36,040 nt of DNA. Origin: Halobacteriovoraceae bacterium (GTDB lineage Bacteria > Bdellovibrionota > Bacteriovoracia > Bacteriovoracales > Bacteriovoracaceae). Under the pieces are notes generated by a model. It was given only the letters and a program-made list of their open reading frames with translations. It made no database searches and was not told where the DNA came from. Shown here piece after piece: positions 1-8,153 of this stretch. The stretch is from assembly GCA_002715375.1 (NCBI GenBank), contig PAZA01000094.1:1-36040 (forward strand), in the 5' to 3' direction. Numbering within the stretch: position 1 is the first letter of the stretch; every line of letters starts with the position of its first letter. The position numbers and the translations under genes were made by a program.

Positions 1-239
1 ACATGATCAGGGCCTAGTTTGATATCACCAAGTCTACTTGTAATAAGCCACAAACAGACAAACATAATGGTCCCAACGGTTAAGACATAGAGCCAACCTG
101 TCTTTGCAACAATGACTGTTTGTGCTTCTTTAAAAAACTCGCCAAGCTCAGTAGGCCAAATTGAGGCGACCGCAGTTAGTAATAAAATAAAAATAACAGA
201 ACTAAAAAAGACGTTCTTATTAATGTTTTGATTGTCCAT
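1..239 (-). CDS. BCCT-family transporter, N-terminal fragment
   Basis: Only the first 79 or so codons are present; the gene runs off the left edge. The protein starts MDNQNINKNVFFSS and has two hydrophobic stretches, at about residues 10-24 and 45-62. It then reads LGDIKLGPDH, the conserved stretch after the second helix of betaine/carnitine/choline transporters. Members of this family carry quaternary-ammonium compatible solutes across the inner membrane, driven by Na+ or H+, and would suit a saline habitat. The start is ATG at 239, with an AAGG Shine-Dalgarno core about 7 nt upstream. Substrate cannot be judged from the fragment. Confidence 0.75.
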   Translation of the reverse strand, partial: MDNQNINKNVFFSSVIFILLLTAVASIWPTELGEFFKEAQTVIVAKTGWLYVLTVGTIMFVCLWLITSRLGDIKLGPDH

Positions 240-621
240 TGATTGCCTTAAATTGAATTCAAAAGTTTAGAAAAACTAGCATGATTCTACGCTTAAGACA
301 CGTTGCGCTGTGTGGTAACAACCCAAGTCATATAAGCTAACGTTTTTATTTACTTATATATCGAAATAACTACAGGTGATTACAAATACCTAACCTTTGG
401 TTTACTTTATAAACTGTAGTTGTTCTTTAAATGCTTCAATTTCTTTATATCTGCTCTGAATTCAACAAACAAAAGTTGTTGTTAAAATGTAATAAAACTT
501 ATCATGTGCTCCTAAAAATTCAGCAAACTTCTTAATGCCAATCTTTAGCTTATTTGAGGCTTCACCAGGTTCAAAATCTCTTATGTAAAACTACCCTAGG
601 TAATAAAGGTATGCTTTGTGA
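240..621. other. Intergenic region between BCCT gene and ssrA
   Basis: This AT-rich stretch of about 380 bp lies downstream of ssrA and upstream of the BCCT gene, both on the minus strand. I see no convincing ORF, tRNA or terminator. A 6-bp inverted repeat (CAACAA at 463-468, TTGTTG at 476-481) has no T-tract on either strand. Presumably the BCCT promoter and the ssrA 3' flank lie here. Confidence 0.5.
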
Positions 622-994
622 TGGTGGAGGTGGTGGGAATCGAACCCACGTCCAAAGAACTCTCAGAATAACCTACTACGTGTGTAGTTCCAGATTATGG
701 CCATGGAACAAGGCTGTCTGGTTTTGTATCCCCAGCAAACCTCGGCGATTTTTTAACCAGGTAGACCCGACGACTCCTGGAAGACAAGTTTACAGGCCGC
801 CTCAACCTGCTTGCATGTTTCTGTTTATTGGGACATGCCCCTCAAGTAATGGATTCGCTAATTAAGCGGCCATCGCTGGTGCAAAATCATTTGATTCAGC
901 AAATATAGTTTGATCTCCTTTTTACTGGGCCGGGAGATCAACCCAGACACGCAAATTAAACCTCGCAGTCCCCTGTCGAAGCCAGGGCACCCCC
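622..994 (-). ncRNA. ssrA: tmRNA (ssrA)
   Basis: On the minus strand the 5' end is GGGGGUG and the 3' end is CACCUCC-A-CCA. These pair as a 7-bp acceptor stem with one G-U, and CCA is encoded (TGG at 622-624). A T-arm GTGGG-TTCGATT-CCCAC lies just before the 3' end. The 5' region has the conserved CUGGCUUCGACAGGGG stretch, and a GATCTCC/GGAGATC stem precedes the tag reading frame. tmRNA rescues ribosomes stalled on broken mRNAs, acting with SmpB (gene at 7699). A possible -10, GATACT, lies 5 nt upstream of the mature 5' end, but no good -35 is visible. Length 373 nt is normal for one-piece tmRNA. Confidence 0.96.
862..900 (-). other. tmRNA proteolysis-tag reading frame
   Basis: Reading the minus strand from a GCT resume codon at 900-898 gives AESNDFAPAMAA followed by TAA. 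The segment just upstream resembles the usual resume context (CUAUAUUU before GCU), and an A-rich stretch follows. The first residue is normally contributed by the alanyl charge and the resume codon. The tag ends MAA where most bacterial tags end LAA. Confidence 0.8.
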
Positions 995-1036
995 ATATAA
1001 GTATCGATACCACTAGGGCAAGAAAGGGAACGTACC

Positions 1037-1141
1037 ATGAGTTACGCGAGAGGACAAACTCAAAAAATGGAATTTTGTGAATCTTTTTTTAAGAAACTCC
1101 TCACAAAAAAAAACTTTTCAAGGTCAAAATCTAAGTGGTAG
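1037..1141 (+). CDS. Possible 34-residue ORF, unknown
   Basis: This short ORF begins MSYARGQTQK and is Lys/Phe-rich. A purine-rich GAAAGGGA lies about 8 nt before its ATG. It sits between the ssrA 5' end and phoB, where promoters are also expected, so chance occurrence is quite possible. I recognise no family. Confidence 0.25.
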   Translation: MSYARGQTQKMEFCESFFKKLLTKKNFSRSKSKW

Positions 1142-1231
1142 AACAACTTTCATAGAATTCACTTCTGAAAAGTCCAGGCCCAAAGTTTAATAAACACAAC
1201 GGGTCTAAGTCTAAGTCTGGAGGGTAGGCAT

Positions 1232-1933
1232 ATGGAAACAATTAAAGTTCTCCTAGTCGAAGATGAAGAGGATATCCGCGAAATGGTTCACTTTAACCTT
1301 TTCAAAGAACGGTATCAGGTTCTTCTGGCCTCTGATGGACAAACCGCGGTCGATGCCGCCACCAAAGAATTGCCTGAACTAATCGTACTTGATGTTATGC
1401 TTCCAAAGATGGATGGTTTTGAGGTTTGTGAACGTTTGAAAAATGACCCACAAACCAAAAAAATTCCAATCATTATGCTTACGGCTAAGGGTGAAGAAGA
1501 AGATGTCATCAAAGGACTCGAAGTTGGAGCAGATGATTATATTACCAAACCTTTTAGTCCAAAAGTTCTACTAGCGAGAATAAAAGCTGTTTTAAGGCGT
1601 TCTAAAAACACTGTTAAAAGCCAAAAAAATGTCTTTACGCTTAATGACATTAGAATTGACCTTTCAAAAAGAAAAACTTTCATAAGAGACACTGAGCTAA
1701 AGTTGACCTATACAGAGTTTCAAATCCTCCACCTTCTTGCACAGAAGTCCGGGTGGGTTTTTACAAGAGGCCAGATAGTTGATTCTATTAGGGGAGAAAA
1801 TCACGCCATAACTGATAGGTCAGTAGACGTTCAGATTGTTAATCTTAGAAAAAAAATGGGAGACCAAGGTCACCTCATAGAAACTGTTCGTGGTGTAGGG
1901 TATAGATTTCAAGAAAACGTTACCCCTCTTTAA
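1232..1933 (+). CDS. phoB: PhoB-like OmpR-family response regulator
   Basis: A DNA-binding response regulator of 233 residues. The receiver domain (about 4-120) has acidic E10/D11, phospho-acceptor D54 in LIVLDVMLP, T84 and K106. The run GEEEDVIKGLEVGADDYITK is very close to PhoB proteins. A winged-helix effector domain (about 135-228) follows, ending RGVGYRF. Phosphorylated PhoB-type regulators bind promoters of phosphate-starvation genes. The start is ATG at 1232 after GGAGGG. The sensor kinase gene follows by 6 nt, so the two form an operon. No pst or phoU genes are in view, so the inducing signal is inferred only by similarity. Confidence 0.88.
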   Translation: METIKVLLVEDEEDIREMVHFNLFKERYQVLLASDGQTAVDAATKELPELIVLDVMLPKMDGFEVCERLKNDPQTKKIPIIMLTAKGEEEDVIKGLEVGADDYITKPFSPKVLLARIKAVLRRSKNTVKSQKNVFTLNDIRIDLSKRKTFIRDTELKLTYTEFQILHLLAQKSGWVFTRGQIVDSIRGENHAITDRSVDVQIVNLRKKMGDQGHLIETVRGVGYRFQENVTPL

Positions 1934-1939
1934 AAATAT

Positions 1940-3640
1940 ATGGAAAAGAGCAAAATTATAAAGAGCCTTTATTTTCCCTACTTCTGGGGTCCTCTTGTAG
2001 GCCTAATGCTTATTCTTCTTTTCTTTTTTGGGTTTAGTCTTAAGTCATACACACATAAGAAACAAAAAGAGATCCTCTTAAATAAGTCGACAATTCTTCA
2101 ACAAGATTACTCTAAAGATCTTTCTGGTAACGCTTTGGCAAAGCTAAAAGAAAAGATGGTTTCCGACTCCCAAAAGCTAGACATAAACCTCACTCTCCTT
2201 GATCCTCAAAAGCACCCTGTTTTTTCAGCAAGCCTTCCCCATATGGATAAAGAGGAAGATTTTATTAACTTGGTGTTACCCCTTAAAGTGGCCCAAAATA
2301 ACTTAGGTTATTTAAAAGCTTCAAAGCCTCTCTCTCGCTATTACCAGGAGCTAAAATATATCTTTCTTTTGATGGGAATAATGACTTCAACATTATTGGC
2401 GTCCTTTTTTATTTTAAACTATACCTTAACTAAAAAGATTATCCGTCCTTTGAAATCCATGAGAAATTACGCCTTAAAGATAGCGGAAGGTGATTTTTCT
2501 TCAAAAATTTTAATTAAAAAAAGGCAATACAAAGAAATTAAACAATTAGGGCACACCCTTAATAAAATGAAAGACCAATTAGAAGGTCGAATTCAAACAA
2601 TCATAAAAAACAAAAATGAAAAGGAAGCTGTTTTTTCAAGTATGATAGAGGGTGTCCTCACAGTCGACCTAAGCGGACGCATCATCGATTTAAATAATGC
2701 GACAAGAAAGCTTTTTAACCTTAAAAGTGATTTTAAATATAAAGGCCATCCGCTTGAACTTCTCATTCAAAATGAGCCTATTCAGAAAATTACGGCCCAG
2801 CTTTTAAAAGAAGATGAACCCATAGATACTGAAATAGACCTTGAAGGACAAACAATTATCAGACTCCAAGGGGCTCCGTTAAAGTCAATGGATGAAAAAA
2901 TCGGTGCTCTTTTGGTTTTAAATGACGTTACCCGCCTGAGGAAATTGGAGAGGCATAGAAAAGATTTTGTTGGGAATGTCTCCCATGAACTTAGAACACC
3001 TTTAACGGCTATTTTAGGTTTTGTAGAAACTATAACTGAAGGCAAAGTGGACGATATTGAAACACAGAACCGTTTCATTTCCATTATCCAAAAACAAGCC
3101 AACCGCCTTTATGCCATCATTGAGGACCTTCTAGATCTTTCAAGAATAGAAAAAGAAGCAGAAGGAGAAGGGCATCGAATTGAGATGAATGACCAAGCTG
3201 TCAAAAATATGATTGAGTTGGCCCTTTTAACTTGTGAACCCAAGGCCAAGAAAAAAAATATCAATCTTAACGTTGATTGCCCTGATTTACTTGAAGGAAA
3301 ATTTAATTCTCTTCTTATGGTTAGGGCCCTCTCAAACCTCATCGATAATGCCATAAAATATGGGCCAGAACATTCCCAAGTAAAAGTCTCTGCTTTTAAA
3401 GAGGGAGAAAAAGTCGTTTTCTCTGTAAAGGACCTTGGCCCTGGCATTGATGAAAAGCACCACGAAAGACTTTTCGAGAGATTTTATTCCGTTGATAAAG
3501 CCCGCAGTAAGGAACTGGGAGGGTCAGGAATTGGCCTCGCTATTGTTAAGCACATAGCTCTAGCTCATGGTGGACAGGTTAAAGTCCAAAGTAGTCCTGG
3601 AATGGGATCAACTTTTTCACTTCACCTTGGACAATCCTAA
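1940..3640 (+). CDS. phoR: PhoR-like sensor histidine kinase
   Basis: A membrane sensor kinase of 566 residues, partner of the upstream regulator. Two transmembrane helices (about 12-32 and 140-163) flank a periplasmic segment of roughly 100 residues. They are followed by a HAMP linker (about 165-215), a PAS-like domain (about 228-330) and a HisKA domain with phospho-acceptor H349 in VSHELRTPL. The HATPase domain has the N-box NLIDNAIKYG, the G1 box DLGPGID and the G2 box GGSGIGLAI. HAMP-PAS-HisKA-HATPase is the PhoR layout. E. coli PhoR has a much smaller periplasmic part, so the larger sensor domain here may detect something directly. There is no strong ribosome binding site, so coupling to phoB is likely. 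Confidence 0.85.
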   Translation: MEKSKIIKSLYFPYFWGPLVGLMLILLFFFGFSLKSYTHKKQKEILLNKSTILQQDYSKDLSGNALAKLKEKMVSDSQKLDINLTLLDPQKHPVFSASLPHMDKEEDFINLVLPLKVAQNNLGYLKASKPLSRYYQELKYIFLLMGIMTSTLLASFFILNYTLTKKIIRPLKSMRNYALKIAEGDFSSKILIKKRQYKEIKQLGHTLNKMKDQLEGRIQTIIKNKNEKEAVFSSMIEGVLTVDLSGRIIDLNNATRKLFNLKSDFKYKGHPLELLIQNEPIQKITAQLLKEDEPIDTEIDLEGQTIIRLQGAPLKSMDEKIGALLVLNDVTRLRKLERHRKDFVGNVSHELRTPLTAILGFVETITEGKVDDIETQNRFISIIQKQANRLYAIIEDLLDLSRIEKEAEGEGHRIEMNDQAVKNMIELALLTCEPKAKKKNINLNVDCPDLLEGKFNSLLMVRALSNLIDNAIKYGPEHSQVKVSAFKEGEKVVFSVKDLGPGIDEKHHERLFERFYSVDKARSKELGGSGIGLAIVKHIALAHGGQVKVQSSPGMGSTFSLHLGQS

Positions 3641-3674
3641 AACAATCACCCGACAAAAGTAGTCCTCTAAAGTT

Positions 3675-3703
3675 TTGACGGATATTCTTATCCTAGGTAA
3701 ATA
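3675..3703 (+). promoter_or_regulatory. Predicted sigma70-type promoter for pal
   Basis: TTGACG (3675-3680), a 17-bp spacer, then TAAATA (3698-3703). The -35 is strong and the -10 weak. It would give a leader of about 95 nt before the pal ATG at 3804. Confidence 0.45.
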
Positions 3704-3803
3704 TATTTTTTCTTTCATAAAATCTTTTTTGAGACGATAATATGGAATAAAATAAGTGAGTTACAAAGAATTTTTCAACTCTCATATGCAAAAGGAGCTC
3801 TTG

Positions 3804-4337
3804 ATGAAAAAGCTAAACCCATTCTCTCTTCCACTCTTGCTTGTTATGTGCCTTGCCCTATTTGGGTGTGAAACTGGAGAAGTAAAAAAAGAAACAAAAT
3901 CTGAAGCAACAGCTTCAACAGATACAGCTGCTCAAAATCAAGCTGGTCTTCAAGCTGGCTTTGACTCGGACAGTGGAAAAGCTTGTGAAGATGATGTTGG
4001 TTGTTTAAGAACTGTTAACTTTGCTTTTGATTCATCAACTCTAGATCAAAAAGCGCAAGATATTTTAAACAGCAACGCTGAATTTTTGAAAAATGTTAAC
4101 CTCGGAAAATATAAAGTTATGGTTGAAGGACACTGTGACGAAAGAGGAAGTATCCAATACAACTTAGCTCTTGGTGAAAGAAGAGCAAACTCTGTTAAAA
4201 ATTATCTCATTGCTAAAGGAGTTGACTCTAATAATTTAGATATCATCTCTTACGGTAAAGAAAGAGAGCTTGCTACTGGTCACGATGAAGATGCCTGGGC
4301 AAAAAACAGAAGGGCCAACTTCAAAGTTGTTGAATAA
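3804..4337 (+). CDS. pal: Pal, peptidoglycan-associated lipoprotein
   Basis: An outer-membrane lipoprotein of 177 residues that binds peptidoglycan and stabilises the envelope as part of the Tol-Pal system. The signal peptide ends in the lipobox LFGC, with lipidated C22. An Ala/Thr/Gln-rich linker follows. The OmpA-like domain (about 70-177) contains VEGHCDERG (107-115), LGERRA and SYGKE, near-identical to Pal proteins. I chose ATG 3804 because AAAGGAG ends 6 nt upstream and the signal peptide then starts MKKLN. The upstream in-frame start at 3756 would add 16 residues with no Shine-Dalgarno site. Two further lipoprotein genes follow on the same strand. Confidence 0.93.
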   Translation: MKKLNPFSLPLLLVMCLALFGCETGEVKKETKSEATASTDTAAQNQAGLQAGFDSDSGKACEDDVGCLRTVNFAFDSSTLDQKAQDILNSNAEFLKNVNLGKYKVMVEGHCDERGSIQYNLALGERRANSVKNYLIAKGVDSNNLDIISYGKERELATGHDEDAWAKNRRANFKVVE

Positions 4338-4363
4338 AAAAGCTTGCCTGTAACATCCTCGTT

Positions 4364-4663
4364 ATGAAACGAATCTGCATTATAATCCTTTTGCTTTTAG
4401 TGGCGTCCTGTGGGTTAACCACAGTACGCCCTAAGCTTGAAATGAGCCTCTCTGCAGCTGCCTTTATAGCTGCAAGGAATGCCAAGGCCCAGGAATTGGC
4501 GCCTAACTATTACCGAAGAGCTGAATATTACTACCTAAAAGCAAAATCTTACTATAGAAGAAAGTTTTTTAACAAGGCCAAGAAGTTTTTCGTGGCATCA
4601 AGAAAATTATCTGAAAGAGCCGAGTACCTCTCCAAAAGAAAAGAAACTCTGAAAAACCTTTAG
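4364..4663 (+). CDS. Small lipoprotein, DUF4398-like
   Basis: A 99-residue protein with a lipoprotein signal (LVASC, lipidated C16). The helical body has the pattern AA-x2-AAR-x-A-x2-LAP-x2-Y-x2-A and a Tyr/Lys-rich repeat like YYLKAKSYYRRKFF. This matches the DUF4398 family of periplasmic, TPR-like helical lipoproteins, often found near OmpA-type genes. It lies 26 nt after pal. I see no Shine-Dalgarno site. A weak TAACAT ends 7 nt before the ATG with TTGTTG 18 bp further upstream, so a separate near-leaderless transcript is possible. Function unknown; probably an envelope structural role. Confidence 0.7.
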   Translation: MKRICIIILLLLVASCGLTTVRPKLEMSLSAAAFIAARNAKAQELAPNYYRRAEYYYLKAKSYYRRKFFNKAKKFFVASRKLSERAEYLSKRKETLKNL

Positions 4664-4715
4664 GTTCCGCTAACAAAATTTTTCTAAAAAAAGACAAGTG
4701 ATTGAAACTATATAT

Positions 4716-4724
4716 TGATATAAT
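4716..4724 (+). promoter_or_regulatory. Extended -10 promoter for the CpoB-like gene
   Basis: TGA-TATAAT (4716-4724) is a perfect -10 with the extended TGn motif; there is no good -35. The predicted start near 4731 leaves a leader of about 57 nt. Confidence 0.5.
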
Positions 4725-4787
4725 AATTTCTAATTGAAGACATCTGAACTTAATACCATTTTCATCATCTGACTTATGGAAAAATCA

Positions 4788-5567
4788 ATGAAAAAAAACC
4801 TAAATATAACCCTGTTGCTACTTACCCTCTTTTTCTTTTCCTGTAAGACACAAGAGCAAATAAGACGCTCTCAGATGGTCGATAATATGGCCCTTCAAAT
4901 GGTTCAAAACCAAAAGCTTTCCGCTGATACAACAGTTCGAATACAAAACCTAGAGCAGAAATTATTGGAAATAACAGGAAGCTTTGAAGAGAAAAATCAT
5001 AGTAAAGACCAAATTATAAAAAAAGATATAGATGAAATAAAAAAGAAAATTGCCATTTTTCAAGAGCTTGATCAAAACAATCAATCACAAATAGATAATC
5101 TTTCAAACGACATAGAAATCATCAAAATAAAGTTAGAAGAAAACAAAAAGTTTATGGCCAAAGTTCTTGAAACTTTAGACAAGCTTTCCAAAACCCCTGC
5201 CCCAAAAAAAGTAAGCCCCTACTCAAAGGCCATTAAACTGTACCGATCAGGACGCTATAAAAAAGCCAGACCCATTCTAGAGGGACTTCTTAAAAATAGA
5301 AGAATTAGGGGTAATAAAAAAGCCAGGGGTTATCATAACCTCGGCATGATTGCTTATATGGATAAAAGGTATCAAGAAGCAACGATCCTTTTTAGCAAGC
5401 TTTTTACAAAATACCCAAAAGCCCCCTATATCCCAAATGGAATGCTCTTTTTAGGAAAATCTTTTCTTAAACTAAAACAAAAAACTAATGCTCAAGGAAT
5501 CTTTCAAGAGCTTATTAAAAGGTACCCAAAGCATAGAAGGGCCAAACAAGCCAAGGGCTACCTCTAA
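4788..5567 (+). CDS. CpoB/YbgF-like lipoprotein with coiled coil and TPRs
   Basis: A 259-residue envelope protein. The signal peptide ends FFFSC, with lipidated C19. A long heptad-rich coiled coil (about 40-140) is followed by TPR-like repeats (about 145-255) such as AIKLYRSGRYKKARPILEGLL and YQEATILFSKLFTKYP. Coiled coil plus C-terminal TPRs is the layout of CpoB, which coordinates Tol-Pal with peptidoglycan synthesis. CpoB itself is normally a soluble periplasmic protein, so the lipobox is a variation. I prefer ATG 4788 (GGA 7 nt upstream) to ATG 4776, which would add four residues before the signal peptide. The position after pal supports the call. Confidence 0.68.
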   Translation: MKKNLNITLLLLTLFFFSCKTQEQIRRSQMVDNMALQMVQNQKLSADTTVRIQNLEQKLLEITGSFEEKNHSKDQIIKKDIDEIKKKIAIFQELDQNNQSQIDNLSNDIEIIKIKLEENKKFMAKVLETLDKLSKTPAPKKVSPYSKAIKLYRSGRYKKARPILEGLLKNRRIRGNKKARGYHNLGMIAYMDKRYQEATILFSKLFTKYPKAPYIPNGMLFLGKSFLKLKQKTNAQGIFQELIKRYPKHRRAKQAKGYL

Positions 5568-5662
5568 AACTTTCTTTTTAAGGCTTTTTTAACTTCTTTT
5601 TTTCAATTCCCTCTCCACAGATTGATATTTTATGCTAGGATTTGCCCCAAAAGGAGCATACA

Positions 5663-6787
5663 TTGCAAAGCAACATAAAAAAACAACTCGTTCTTGGAAT
5701 CGAAACAAGTTGTGACGATACATCCATTTGTCTTTTGAAAGGAACTCCTGGCCACGGACATGGAGCCCCTGAAGTCTTGGCCCACCTTTCATTTTCCCAA
5801 GAGAAAATATTGAAAAAGTGGGGAGGAGTTGTTCCGGAAATCGCTTCCAGAAACCACCTTGAGAAGCTCACTCCTTTAATCGAAGAGGCATTTGATAGAA
5901 CAGGCCTAAAACCAAATGAAATTGACCTTATTGGTGTTACGACTCATCCAGGTCTTCTTGGCCCGCTCTTAACCGGCTTAAATGCAGCTAAATCATACTC
6001 TCTTATTCTTGAAAAGCCTATTTTACCTGTAAACCACGTTTACGCTCATCTTGAGGCCATTCACCTCACTCATAATGTGGAAATAACCTACCCTTATTTT
6101 GGTCTCATTGTTAGTGGAGGTCATAGCCTTTACCTCCTCGTTCACTCTCCTTCTGAGTTTGAAGTATTGGGAACAACGAGAGACGATGCTGCAGGAGAAG
6201 CCTTTGATAAAGGAGGCAAGCTCATGGGACTTGGATGCCCAGCTGGCAGAATTATTGATGACCTAGCTAAGAAAGGAAACCCTGACGCTTTTGAGTTTCC
6301 AATTGGACTTAGAGGCTCAAAAGACTCATCCTTGTCTTTCTCAGGCGTAAAAACGGCTATGCGTCAATTCCTAGAAAAAAACCCTCACCACAAAATACAA
6401 GATGGAACTCTCCCAGAAGAAGGAACAGAAGCCTTCAAAAACCTTGCCGATCTTTGCGCTTCATACCAAGAGTGTATTGTTAAGGCCCTGGCATTAAAAG
6501 CGGGCTTTGCCATGGAAAAAGCGTTGGAAATATCAAAAAAAGATAAGCTCTCTTTTGTTATTGGTGGCGGAGTTGCTTGTAACTCAAGGCTTAGAGCTGT
6601 CCTAAAAGAAAAGTTTAAGGAAACTTACTTTGTTGAGCCTAAGTTTTGTACAGATAATGGCGCGATGATAGCAAACTTTGCACTTAGGAATTCAAAAGAT
6701 GCCGCAAGTTTCCCAGAATGCCTTTCTCTAGATGCAAAAAGTAGCTTTATTCAAAAAACGAAAATCAGTAGGAAACCACGTTCATGA
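5663..6787 (+). CDS. tsaD: TsaD, tRNA t6A37 threonylcarbamoyltransferase
   Basis: TsaD transfers the threonylcarbamoyl group onto A37 of tRNAs reading ANN codons, in a complex with TsaB and TsaE. The ASKHA-fold motifs are visible: GIETSCDDTS near the N-terminus, HPGLLGPLL, metal ligands H125 and H129 in NHVYAH, SGGHS, and GGGVACN near the C-terminus. The start is probably TTG at 5663, because AAAAGGAG ends 6 nt upstream. An earlier in-frame TTG (5642) overlaps that site. This gives 374 residues, slightly longer than most. The stop overlaps the rsmA start by 4 nt. Confidence 0.93.
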   Translation: MQSNIKKQLVLGIETSCDDTSICLLKGTPGHGHGAPEVLAHLSFSQEKILKKWGGVVPEIASRNHLEKLTPLIEEAFDRTGLKPNEIDLIGVTTHPGLLGPLLTGLNAAKSYSLILEKPILPVNHVYAHLEAIHLTHNVEITYPYFGLIVSGGHSLYLLVHSPSEFEVLGTTRDDAAGEAFDKGGKLMGLGCPAGRIIDDLAKKGNPDAFEFPIGLRGSKDSSLSFSGVKTAMRQFLEKNPHHKIQDGTLPEEGTEAFKNLADLCASYQECIVKALALKAGFAMEKALEISKKDKLSFVIGGGVACNSRLRAVLKEKFKETYFVEPKFCTDNGAMIANFALRNSKDAASFPECLSLDAKSSFIQKTKISRKPRS

Positions 6788-7584
6788 ATCATAAATATCC
6801 TTGGGCGAATAAAGACCTAGGTCAGCACTTTCTCATAAATGAGAGCGTTATAGATCAAATTTGTAATAATTTTTTTCATGAGACAAAAGGCATTCTAGAA
6901 ATTGGTCCAGGGCCTGGTATACTTACGGAATTCCTTTCAAAGACGAAAGCCCCTTATTTAGTTATAGAAAAAGACCAGAGGTTTAAACCCTATTTAGAGA
7001 AGTTTATTAAACCTGAACAAATTATCATGAAAGATGCTTTGGAAGTTGACCTACAAAAGCTTCTTGAAGAAAACCATTTCCCAAAAGACGACCTTTGGGT
7101 TGTCTCCAATCTACCTTATAATATTAGTGTTCCACTAACACTTAAGTTTCTTTCAACTCCTTCCTTGGAAAAAATGACTCTTATGATGCAAAAAGAAGTT
7201 GCTGAGAGAATCTTTCCTGAAGGAAAGAAAGCCCTTAAATCGATGAATTCCTTGATGGCCCTCTGCCAGACATTTTTCTCAATTGAAAAATTATGTCCAG
7301 TTCCTCCAGGTGCCTTCCTTCCCCCACCAAAAGTGAATTCAACGGTTCTAAGTTTTGTTAGAAAAAAGAACCCTCTTTTCTCTCTCTCAGATATTCCCCG
7401 ACTGGAAGTTTTCTTTCAAAAGCTCTTTTTGCAAAAAAGGAAGCAGCTCGGAAAAGTCCTAAAAATGAATTTTGATCCAAAAAAAGTTGAAAAAGCACTC
7501 CAAGAGCAAAATATTGAGCCCCAAAGAAGGTCTGAGACCTTAACCCTTAGCGAGGTTCACGAGCTTTTTAAAACACTTTCTTAA
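6784..7584 (+). CDS. rsmA: RsmA/KsgA, 16S rRNA dimethyladenosine transferase
   Basis: This SAM-dependent enzyme dimethylates two adjacent adenines near the 3' end of 16S rRNA during late 30S assembly. In its 266 residues I see QHFL at 14-17, the SAM-binding EIGPGPG at 39-45 and the catalytic SNLPYN motif around 108-113. A C-terminal helical domain follows, with QKRKQL and RSETLTL. It overlaps the 3' end of tsaD by 4 nt (ATGA), so the two are translationally coupled. Confidence 0.94.
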   Translation: MNHKYPWANKDLGQHFLINESVIDQICNNFFHETKGILEIGPGPGILTEFLSKTKAPYLVIEKDQRFKPYLEKFIKPEQIIMKDALEVDLQKLLEENHFPKDDLWVVSNLPYNISVPLTLKFLSTPSLEKMTLMMQKEVAERIFPEGKKALKSMNSLMALCQTFFSIEKLCPVPPGAFLPPPKVNSTVLSFVRKKNPLFSLSDIPRLEVFFQKLFLQKRKQLGKVLKMNFDPKKVEKALQEQNIEPQRRSETLTLSEVHELFKTLS

Positions 7585-7698
7585 GACTCAAGGCGCATTT
7601 TTTTCTTTTTTCCTTTTCTTTGACTCAATGTTATAGATTGATTTCTATAGACCTAGCTTAGGACTAGTAAAACTAAAAATTTGGTCTGAGAGAAAAAA

Positions 7699-8151
7699 AT
7701 GGGCATCAAGATAATTGCAAAAAATAAAAGAGCTTCCTATGACTATTTCCTTGAGGAAAAGTATGAGGCAGGCCTGGTTCTAGTTGGAACTGAAGTTAAA
7801 AGTTTAAGAGAAGGTAAAGTTTCCCTGGGAGAGGCTCATATTGCTGTCGATCGATTTGGCGAAATGTGGATCCACAATATGACGATTCCCCACTTTGAAT
7901 TTGGGAACATCCATAACCATCAAGAAAATAGAAAAAGAAAACTTTTACTCCATAGAAAAGAAATAACCAAAGTTCTTCACACACAGAAGACAAAGTCTTT
8001 GACCATTATCCCCACTATAATTTATTTCAAAAAATCCCGCATTAAGCTAGAATTTGCCCTTGCGAGAGGAAAGAAAAAATATGACAAACGCCAAGTAGAG
8101 GCCAAAAAAGACGCTGATAAGAAAATAAGAAAAGCCATCTTTGATGACTAG
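7699..8151 (+). CDS. smpB: SmpB, tmRNA-binding protein
   Basis: SmpB binds the tRNA-like part of tmRNA and delivers it to stalled ribosomes. The 150-residue protein has the OB-fold signatures: an IAKNKRASYDYF start, GLVLVGTEVKSLREGK, ALARGKKKYDKR, and a basic C-terminal tail ending KKIRKAIFDD that enters the mRNA channel. The upstream region contains TTGACT (around 7657) but no convincing -10. The Shine-Dalgarno site is weak (GAGAG). It ends 2 bp from the convergent exchanger gene. Its RNA partner ssrA is at 622-994. Confidence 0.95.
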   Translation: MGIKIIAKNKRASYDYFLEEKYEAGLVLVGTEVKSLREGKVSLGEAHIAVDRFGEMWIHNMTIPHFEFGNIHNHQENRKRKLLLHRKEITKVLHTQKTKSLTIIPTIIYFKKSRIKLEFALARGKKKYDKRQVEAKKDADKKIRKAIFDD

Positions 8152-8153
8152 AC

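Noticed and set aside
554-865. A 103-codon plus-strand ORF with a Gly run and GNRTHV
   Set aside because: It is antisense to the tmRNA; the Gly-rich part is the complement of the CCA end and T-arm.
1209-1220. Tandem GTCTAA repeats upstream of phoB as a Pho box
   Set aside because: The 6-bp period and sequence do not match the known CTGTCAT-type Pho box with 11-bp spacing.
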